This document shows positions 1 through 5,324 of a DNA stretch of 11,170 bases, one piece after another. Within the stretch, counting starts at the first letter, position 1; the number at the start of each line of letters is the position of its first letter. Source of the stretch: RGIG8748 sp045545635. Lineage in GTDB: Bacteria; Bacillota; Clostridia; UMGS1810. Position numbers and translations under genes: made by a program. The DNA is taken from positions 1 through 11,170 of the forward strand of contig JAZQBI010000128.1 of NCBI GenBank assembly GCA_045545635.1, in the 5' to 3' direction. A model generated the notes under the pieces. It ran no database searches. It was given only the letters and a program-made list of their open reading frames with translations, and was not told the DNA's origin.

Positions 1-778
1 CCGCATCTTCTGCTGCAATTTGCCCCATTTCAGCCATTGAAGGTTCATCGGCAATTGTTTTGCCGTTTTTAAGTCTCGGACCAATATCTCCTTCCGCACC
101 GTTTATATACATGCAGGGAGCAGATGTGATTTCTTCAATTCGGTCCATCATAAAGCCCGGCCAGTCTCTGGTAACAGAAAGGTTAGCTCCTGCAGATGTC
201 GGATGTGCTGCAAAATGAATAAATGAGCCTATGTTTTCGCCCTTTGTTGTTTTGAACATTACAAGTGTCATCTGTGGGTCGTAAGGTCCATCGGGATTCT
301 GTCCCAATATAGCTTCGCCGTCTTTCAATTCACGCCTGTTAATTCCTACATACGATTCTGTTACACCTATTGCCATAATGGCAGGTTTTAAGCTTTCCAG
401 TGCTTTTTTCGCCGTTTGGCAACTTTCAGGAATCAGTATGTTTTGTAAATAATCCATATCAGCTGTTCCCCAGCCTGCAGAAGTGCGTGTCACAGGACCC
501 GAATGAGTGTGAATTGCCGAAAAAATAATGTTCTCAAACTTTATATTAAAATCCTCAGCAATAGATTTTCTTACAAAATCACATTCTTCAATACCGATTG
601 AGCAAAGGTCGGCACTTATTAAAAGGACTGTTTCCTCATTTTGTTTAATTGCGATTGCTGAAACATTGAGTCGGTCAAGCACTCTCTGCGATGGTCTCTT
701 GGATGGATAACCGTAAAGAAGTGAGCCGACTTCAGGTGTAATATCTCTTTTTGCCATACCAGCTAAAAATTCTTGCAT
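1..778 (-). CDS. Neutral/alkaline non-lysosomal ceramidase-family protein, 3' end outside window
   Basis: The first 259 residues of a protein of the neutral ceramidase N-terminal domain family (PF04734 type); the frame is still open at base 1. Visible family landmarks are RDITP (11-15), HTHSGP (90-95, the metal-binding histidine motif), GINRR (145-149), AHPT (191-194), DWPG (205-208) and NGAEGDIGPR (226-235, matching the NxxGDxSP segment). There is no signal peptide, so the product is probably cytoplasmic, unlike the secreted enzymes of Pseudomonas or animals. The start is the ATG 7 nt after GGAGG (786-790); an earlier ATG at 781-783 is out of frame and stops after six codons. It begins 22 nt after the isomerase stop codon, so it is probably the last visible gene of one transcript. 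Firmicute relatives sit in sugar-use clusters and have no proven ceramidase activity, so the amide or ester substrate is open. The family call is firm; the function is not. Confidence 0.85.
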   Translation of the reverse strand, partial: MQEFLAGMAKRDITPEVGSLLYGYPSKRPSQRVLDRLNVSAIAIKQNEETVLLISADLCSIGIEECDFVRKSIAEDFNIKFENIIFSAIHTHSGPVTRTSAGWGTADMDYLQNILIPESCQTAKKALESLKPAIMAIGVTESYVGINRRELKDGEAILGQNPDGPYDPQMTLVMFKTTKGENIGSFIHFAAHPTSAGANLSVTRDWPGFMMDRIEEITSAPCMYINGAEGDIGPRLKNGKTIADEPSMAEMGQIAAEDA

Positions 779-800
779 TCCATTTCCTCCGTTTTACTTT

Positions 801-1712
801 TTATTCTTCAAAACAACCATATGCAGTCAAGGCATCCTTGCCTACCTGATACATAAACTTTTCCATAATCATCTTAAGCTCTAAAGAGGGCTTATACAGT
901 CTTTCATCACCGTCATACTTCTTGCGGTTTGTAACATAATAGTTTTCAGAACCGATAGAATTAACAGCTTCAAATGTGAAAAACCCTTTATAGTTAACAT
1001 CTATAAGAGCATGCATAAGCTCGTCAAGACTCATTGTTCCAAAATACGGCATACTGTGTGAGTCGGTTTCGCCATAGTTATCGTGAATATGCAGTCCGTA
1101 AAGCTCATCACCCAAAATCTGTATCTCGTCATACTGGTGTCCGTTCATATTGGCATGCCCGGTATCCTAGCAGGCATGAACGAGCGGATGGTCAATATAT
1201 TTAATAAAATCTTTCAGTATTTTAGCCGAATGCCATCCATTAAGATATTTCGGATTTTCAATCTTTTCATCTGTATAGAAGGTTTCTAAATAATGCTTTT
1301 TGGGTCCGTTTTCCACAAGGATGTTTACTCCGTACTCTTCACAAAGAGGCAGTTCTTCAAGCAAATGCTTTCTGTTGAGTTCAAATGCACCTTCTAAAGT
1401 AACGCTTATTTCACGCGAAAGCTGTCCATGAAGCACCATATTTTTAATGCCAAGTTCACCGCAAACTTCGATTGAACGGGTTCGGTTCTTTTTTATTTCA
1501 TCTTTGGAAGTATTTAGCGGAAAATAGTAGTTTGAACGGCTGCAGGCATGCGCCTGTGCAAATTCCATGCCAAATTCTTCCATAGTATCCTTAATTTTGC
1601 GAACACCTTTTTTCCACAAGTCAATTATGACTTGTGGATTAAAAGCAAGCCTTCTTTGTGCTTTTGATGCAAGTATTTCATGGCACAAATCCCCATTTAG
1701 TTTTTTAATCAT
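801..1712 (-). pseudogene. Sugar-phosphate isomerase/epimerase (xylose isomerase-like TIM barrel) split by an in-frame TAG
   Basis: Read through one amber codon, this is a protein of about 303 residues, a normal length for the AP-endonuclease-2/xylose isomerase-like family. The upstream part holds FAQAHA, MVLHG and the metal-ligand segment ILVEN, and ends at HPLVHAC. The next codon is TAG (plus-strand cta, 1167-1169). The same frame then continues with DTGHAN, LHIHDN, PYFGTMSLDEL and TFEA, which carry the remaining metal ligands, and ends in TAA at 801-803. The residue before DTGH is commonly aromatic or aliphatic in relatives, so one base change (for example TGG to TAG) explains the stop. 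Alone, the 181-residue upstream product lacks most of the metal site and would be inactive. The start at 1712 follows GAGGG by 8 nt and lies 12 nt after the capA stop codon. The amino end lacks an obvious first barrel strand. A recent nonsense mutation, an assembly error or amber readthrough could each account for it. Confidence 0.8.
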
Positions 1713-1724
1713 ATCAATCCCTCA

Positions 1725-2804
1725 TTAAAGTTCATTTGTGTGATTCCATGTTTTAAAGAGCTCACGCCATACATCTGTATGAGCTTCGCAGTCAAGGAAG
1801 TGTCCAAAAAGTTCTCTGTTATCATTGTCATCTGCCGCAAGATAGGTATTCTTTACCGCGTTATAGTAAAGCTCCTCGTGTTCCATGCAGAAATCATGCC
1901 AGAGCGAAAGCCACTCATCGCTTTGAAGAGATTTACTTACATCCTCAAAATGAGACATAATTCTTGCCTTTTCTTCTTCGTTTGCGAGTCTGATACCCGT
2001 ATTGGTACCAACAACAGGAATGTAAGTTATTTTATAATCGTTTTCCACATCAAGGTTTAGCATAAGTCCCTGATTAAAGCCAGGCTTATCAAGGTATTTT
2101 ACAAAATGGAAATTACCCATTCCGTAGAGTATTTCTTTGCCCATAAACTCCTCACGGCAGCCTATGCAATGGCTGTGCTGTGTCATAACAAGGTCTGCAC
2201 CGTTTTTCACCATAGCACGGCAGAGCTTGCGCACTCTTGGTGAGGGAACCTCACAGTATTCCTTGGCACCGTGATACATAACAATAACATAGTCGGCATT
2301 TTCCTTTGCATTGCGGATATCCTCCATGGTATCATAGGGATCGTAAGGTCTTGCACCTATTCTGTTTGAAAGTGCATAGGAATACTCATGCTCACAAACT
2401 GCAACTATGGCAATTTTTTTGCCGTATAATTCTATGATATGGTCCTTGCGGGAATCTTCTTCGTTATTTCCGATACCTGTCCACAAAAGACCGTTGTCGT
2501 CCAAAGCTTTGACTGTATCATTGAGACCTTCTATACCAAAATCGAAAGTATGGTTGTTGGAAAGTCCGCAATCGGTAACGCCTGCCATCTTAAGTGCTTT
2601 GGCAGTATTTAACGGGCCTTTTAAGTTGGGACCGAATTTTCTTATTGCATTTTTGCTTTCGGTAATAGCACATTCAAGATTTATAACTATCCTATCCGCC
2701 TTATCAAACACATCGAGTACATCGGCAAAAAGTGCCTTGATATTGCACTTTGCATAATACTCCTCGGTAACCGGTGTAACACAAACATCTCCACATAATA
2801 ACAT
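1725..2804 (-). CDS. CapA-family (PGA_cap) metallophosphatase-like protein
   Basis: A 359-residue protein of the CapA/poly-gamma-glutamate capsule family (PF09587), which has a calcineurin-like metallophosphoesterase fold. Landmarks are LLCGDVCVT (2-10), INLECAIT (41-48), LSNNHTFDFG (81-90), MYHGAKEY (176-183), TQHSHCIG (208-215) and YGMGNFHF (227-234). These are the Asp, Asn and His residues expected around a dinuclear metal site. I start it at ATG 2804 because AAGGAGTG (2811-2818) sits just upstream; an upstream in-frame ATG at 2846 would add 14 residues and lacks a comparable site. Classical CapA has an N-terminal membrane anchor, but this protein has neither an anchor nor a signal peptide, so a capsule role is doubtful. 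Soluble homologues occur among sugar-metabolism genes. It lies 12 nt before the isomerase gene and directly after the nucleotidyltransferase remnant. The family is confident; the substrate is unknown. Confidence 0.88.
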   Translation of the reverse strand: MLLCGDVCVTPVTEEYYAKCNIKALFADVLDVFDKADRIVINLECAITESKNAIRKFGPNLKGPLNTAKALKMAGVTDCGLSNNHTFDFGIEGLNDTVKALDDNGLLWTGIGNNEEDSRKDHIIELYGKKIAIVAVCEHEYSYALSNRIGARPYDPYDTMEDIRNAKENADYVIVMYHGAKEYCEVPSPRVRKLCRAMVKNGADLVMTQHSHCIGCREEFMGKEILYGMGNFHFVKYLDKPGFNQGLMLNLDVENDYKITYIPVVGTNTGIRLANEEEKARIMSHFEDVSKSLQSDEWLSLWHDFCMEHEELYYNAVKNTYLAADDNDNRELFGHFLDCEAHTDVWRELFKTWNHTNEL

Positions 2805-2810
2805 TTTAAC

Positions 2811-2818
2811 CACTCCTT
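2811..2818 (-). promoter_or_regulatory. Ribosome binding site deciding the capA-family start
   Basis: AAGGAGTG on the minus strand, 6 nt upstream of the ATG at 2804. It places the start at 2804 and not at the longer in-frame ATG at 2846. Confidence 0.8.
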
Positions 2819-2829
2819 TATTTGATTTA

Positions 2830-3075
2830 TCATAGGTTATTGACATTACTACCTATTGACTTTTCTATTTCGCACACGCCTCTTGCAACTGTACCGTTTT
2901 CTGTAAGAGTATTTTTTTAAATCAAAAGCTACCATAGAAAACTCTTTGCCTTGAGCACTTGTTAAATAGTCATGAATCTCTTTATATGCATTAATGCCAT
3001 AGTAATCATCTGCATTAATCCGCCAAATCTGCTGCCCATACCTGCTGCTAAAGCTACCAATGTTGTTTTACTCAT
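2830..3075 (-). pseudogene. Remnant of a sugar-1-phosphate nucleotidyltransferase with internal deletion
   Basis: Starting at ATG 3075 after AGGAGG, the first 20 codons read MSKTTLVALAAGMGSRFGGL, the nucleotide-binding N-terminus of the NTP_transferase family (GxGxRFGG signature). At 3014-3018 the frame breaks and a different one continues with NADDYYGINAYKEIHDYL and FSMVAFDLK, which in intact relatives lies roughly 90 residues further on. A run of seven A bases (plus-strand T run, 2912-2918) then shifts the frame again to TLTENGTVARGVCEIE, and reading stops with TGA at 2830-2832. The C-terminal half is missing. So there is an internal deletion, a homopolymer frameshift and a truncation, and no functional enzyme can result. 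Intact relatives make NDP-sugars from hexose-1-phosphates and often follow galE, as this one does. Identification rests on several family-specific blocks in the right order. Confidence 0.8.
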
Positions 3076-3205
3076 GTTTTTTCCTCCTGGTTGTTATACC
3101 CATCGGTTTTTTATTTTGCCAACGCCATGCGTCCCGGCACATGTCTTTAAGATTTTTCTTGGCTACAAATCCCACTCACTGTCAGCCGCCATAAAATCCC
3201 CTTGC
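3072..3205 (-). pseudogene. galE: C-terminal remnant of UDP-glucose 4-epimerase (galE)
   Basis: The minus strand encodes GFVAKKNLKDMCRDAWRWQN, matching the characteristic GalE carboxy-terminus (ELGW...DMCxDxWRWQxxNPxGY). A further one-base shift in an A run recovers DGYNNQEEKT and a TGA at 3072-3074, which overlaps the next reading frame's ATG (3073-3075) in the ATGA manner of translationally coupled genes. Upstream of GFVAKK the frame is broken by stops and a probable indel, with only a short echo (AADS, perhaps from the usual YAD...A segment). No more than about 40 of some 330 codons survive. Intact GalE interconverts UDP-glucose and UDP-galactose in the Leloir pathway. The remnant begins just after the alpha/beta hydrolase stop codon, so most of galE was lost at that junction. 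Confidence 0.72.
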
Positions 3206-3219
3206 ATTTCAAAAACATG

Positions 3220-3957
3220 TTAAGATTTTAAATTTTCGAGCTTTGTCATAATAAAATCTGCCAGTTTATTAGATTGGTCAAGTAATCCATGCGGGTGATG
3301 CCCCTGTAAATTTCTGGGAATTAAAGTAAGGAGTTCCTTATTTTCGCAATAAGCTTCTTCAAGAAGTTTACCATTTAAAAAATAGTCTACCGTCATGTCC
3401 TCGGTACCATAAAGCATAATTACCGGAAATCTTTTTTCTATAAGTTTTGGAACATTATTTATAGGATTGTCCTGCAATGTGAATATATCAGACCTTTTCA
3501 CTTCGGGATAAGCCTGTGTAAATTCTTCTTCCCAAACAGCTTCATACTTATTATATCTTCCCGGAAAATCCAAAAAATTAACAACAGGTGCATCTATAAC
3601 CAAACATGATACTAAATCAGGGTGATAAGCAGCAAAATTAATCGCTTGTGCTCCACCACAGCTCATACCAACTAAAATGCATTTACAATCAAGGTTATAT
3701 TTTCTTGATATGCATTGTATAAACCTTGCTTGCATATCACAATTATTTTTATTAGCTAATCTGGTCTTATTTTTTACATGAACCAGATGAAACCCATATT
3801 TTAAAAGTTCTATTTCAAGTTCGGGAAATTCACCCCAATATTCAGTTTTAAATACAATTTTACCGTTTAAATTTGAACCAGGGCTTACAATAATTCCTAT
3901 TGTGTCTTCAAAAAGAAACTCTTCACACTCAAAACCATAAAATGATTTCTTATCCAT
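3220..3957 (-). CDS. Alpha/beta hydrolase, serine esterase/peptidase-like
   Basis: A 245-residue single-domain alpha/beta hydrolase. The nucleophile elbow is GMSCGG (97-102) with Ser99. The acid is probably Asp187 in LYGTEDMTVDYF (Asp191 is an alternative). The catalytic His lies in QGHHPHGL (218-225). SPGSN (25-29) may help form the oxyanion hole. There is no signal peptide or membrane segment, so it is probably cytoplasmic. I start it at ATG 3957, 7 nt after a perfect AAGGAGG (3965-3971); the longer in-frame version from 4017 adds 20 residues that run across this site. A role in removing acyl groups from glycan-derived sugars would suit the context but is inference. Remnants of other genes flank it on both sides, so it may have been inserted into, or spared from, an eroded operon. 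The substrate cannot be read from sequence. Confidence 0.82.
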   Translation of the reverse strand: MDKKSFYGFECEEFLFEDTIGIIVSPGSNLNGKIVFKTEYWGEFPELEIELLKYGFHLVHVKNKTRLANKNNCDMQARFIQCISRKYNLDCKCILVGMSCGGAQAINFAAYHPDLVSCLVIDAPVVNFLDFPGRYNKYEAVWEEEFTQAYPEVKRSDIFTLQDNPINNVPKLIEKRFPVIMLYGTEDMTVDYFLNGKLLEEAYCENKELLTLIPRNLQGHHPHGLLDQSNKLADFIMTKLENLKS

Positions 3958-3964
3958 ATAATAT

Positions 3965-3971
3965 CCTCCTT
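3965..3971 (-). promoter_or_regulatory. Ribosome binding site deciding the hydrolase start
   Basis: AAGGAGG on the minus strand, 7 nt upstream of the ATG at 3957. It argues against the upstream in-frame ATG at 4017. Confidence 0.8.
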
Positions 3972-4015
3972 CATGTAAGGTTCTATTGCAATATGCTCCG
4001 CCATCAAAATAGCAC

Positions 4016-4143
4016 ACCTATGCTCGGTTTTGAGATATGTCTTTCCTCATTTCCAAAATTAACAATCAATTCCTGCGCACCATAAAACTGCGGCAAAATG
4101 ATATATCCCTTTGTACCACATATGACCTGTTTCCGATGAAAAG
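4016..4143 (-). pseudogene. Probable C-terminal remnant of a Gfo/Idh/MocA oxidoreductase
   Basis: In the spacer between manA and the hydrolase, the minus strand reads VICGTKGYIILPQFYGA followed by QELIVNFGNEERHISKPSIG. The GTKGYI-x-x-P-x-F-x-x-A pattern is typical of the C-terminal domain of Gfo/Idh/MocA sugar dehydrogenases. Just upstream, a neighbouring frame gives FSSETGHM, which suits the preceding strand of that domain, so a one- or two-base shift is likely between them. There is no start codon with a ribosome binding site, and the frame stops in TGA shortly after PSIG. Intact members are NAD(P)-dependent dehydrogenases of sugars or inositols. The match is a short motif plus plausible flanks, so I hold it with moderate confidence. 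Confidence 0.5.
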
Positions 4144-4163
4144 TGCATTATTGGCAAAGTAAT

Positions 4164-5108
4164 TTATTTAGGGTTTGCCACAAGCAGTATTTTTGCACTG
4201 CCTCTTAACATATATTCACCTAATCCGGCGGGAACAAATCCACATTCTCCTGCTTTCATATTTATACAGAAATCGTTGCCGTTTATAGTCAGTTCCCCTT
4301 CAATCACGACTAAACCATGATATGTTTTTTCGTCTGCCGTAAAATTTCTTTCGCCATTAAGCTTTATCTCTGTTACAACAAAATATTTGCTTTTTCCGAT
4401 AACTTTTGTTTCGGCATCTAAAATGGTTATTTCAGCAAGTGGTGTCTTTTTACAATTTGCCGCTTGAACGCCTTTTTCAATATGGAGCTCACGTTCTTTA
4501 CCGTCCTTACCCACTCTGCCATAATCATAAAGTCGGTATGTAACGTTTGAATTCTGCTGGATTTCGCAGATAAGGTTTCCCTTGCCTATAGCGTGTATTG
4601 TGCCTGCTTCAACGAAGAACACATCGCCTTTTTTAGAGGGTATGGTATTCAAAAGCTTTTCAACTCTTTTTTCTTTTATGGCATCAGTAAGTTCTTCCTT
4701 GGTAATATCCCGGCATACGCCATAAGTGATGTGGGCATTTTGTTCGGCAGTTATAACATACCACATCTCTGTTTTGCCGTTCTGCCCTTCCCAAGCCATC
4801 GCCTGCTCATCGCTCGGGTGCACCTGAACACTGAGGTTATCGGCAGCATCTATGAATTTTACAAGTATTGGCAGTTCATTTCCCTTAACACTTGTGCCCA
4901 AAACAGCGGGGTTTTCCCTTATGTATTCATCTAATGTTTTTCCGTCATATTCACCACCACAAATAACAGAGTATCCATCTTTATGGCAACTGAGTTCCCA
5001 ACTTTCGGCAACAGGAGAAATATCGGTTTTCTTATCATATATAGTACGCAGTTTTTCTCCGCCCCATATATAATCTTTATATGCAGGAGTTAGTTTCAAA
5101 GGTTTCAT
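4164..5108 (-). CDS. manA: Mannose-6-phosphate isomerase, class I (short Firmicute type)
   Basis: A 314-residue zinc enzyme interconverting mannose-6-phosphate and fructose-6-phosphate in the cytoplasm, which brings mannose into glycolysis or supplies GDP-mannose synthesis. It has the usual length of the Bacillus-type short form. The N-terminus carries DYIWGG (12-17) and AESWELS (34-40). Zinc ligands are Gln95 and His97 in LSVQVHPSDEQA, Glu114 in GKTEMWYV and His172 in VEAGTIHAIGKG. NVTYRLYDYGR (188-198) contains the catalytic arginine region. The C-terminal cupin-like part ends in VANPK. The ATG follows TTGGAGAA by about 8 nt. Upstream, a 216-nt gap with a hairpin separates it from the GH-like gene, so it may be only weakly coupled to that transcript. 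All key residues are intact, so it should be functional. Confidence 0.95.
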   Translation of the reverse strand: MKPLKLTPAYKDYIWGGEKLRTIYDKKTDISPVAESWELSCHKDGYSVICGGEYDGKTLDEYIRENPAVLGTSVKGNELPILVKFIDAADNLSVQVHPSDEQAMAWEGQNGKTEMWYVITAEQNAHITYGVCRDITKEELTDAIKEKRVEKLLNTIPSKKGDVFFVEAGTIHAIGKGNLICEIQQNSNVTYRLYDYGRVGKDGKERELHIEKGVQAANCKKTPLAEITILDAETKVIGKSKYFVVTEIKLNGERNFTADEKTYHGLVVIEGELTINGNDFCINMKAGECGFVPAGLGEYMLRGSAKILLVANPK

Positions 5109-5153
5109 CTAAATTCTCCAATTATTTTCTAATTTTTACATCCCGAGCAAACA

Positions 5154-5182
5154 GTAGGAACTATTCCTATAATAGTTCCTAC
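5154..5182 (-). terminator. Perfect 12-bp inverted repeat, probable terminator or mRNA-end hairpin
   Basis: GTAGGAACTATT and its exact reverse complement are separated by 5 nt. On the minus strand the hairpin lies about 140 nt after the GH-like gene's stop codon and about 45 nt before manA, and is preceded by an A-rich stretch. The following bases (TGTTTGC) are only a weak T tract, so it may be a leaky terminator, an RNA-stability hairpin or the leftover terminator of the decayed fragment just upstream. Confidence 0.55.
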
Positions 5183-5203
5183 CATCTTCTTTTTGCTGGG
5201 TTT

Positions 5204-5284
5204 TTACTTAAACACAAGAATGGATGCGATTTCTGAAAGAGTAATTACGCCTCTGTTTACATTTACAATACGGCGTTTACCCAA
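5204..5284 (-). pseudogene. Possible dockerin/EF-hand-like C-terminal coding remnant
   Basis: A short open stretch of 26 codons in the spacer reads ...RRIVNVNRGVITLSEIASIL... and ends in TAA, followed about 20 nt later by the 12-bp hairpin. The NVNR-GVITLSE segment fits a calcium-binding dockerin loop (DxNxDGxIxxxE) if one aspartate codon between R and G has been lost. It has no start codon or ribosome binding site. It could be the tail of a secreted enzyme gene whose body was deleted, or chance. No gene is otherwise visible between 5109 and 5324. Confidence 0.33.
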
Positions 5285-5324
5285 TCAAAACCGACTTTTT
5301 ATCTTAATCGTTAGCACCCGCATC

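Noticed and set aside
2805..2846. 14-residue N-terminal extension of the CapA-family protein
   Set aside because: The strong Shine-Dalgarno at 2811-2818 serves the internal ATG at 2804, and the extension overlaps the nucleotidyltransferase remnant.
2972..3223. 83-codon plus-strand frame across the galE/nucleotidyltransferase spacer
   Set aside because: The minus strand explains this region with recognisable remnants; the plus-strand translation shows no family features.
3958..4017. 20-residue N-terminal extension of the alpha/beta hydrolase
   Set aside because: It contains the AAGGAGG used by the ATG at 3957 and has no ribosome binding site of its own.
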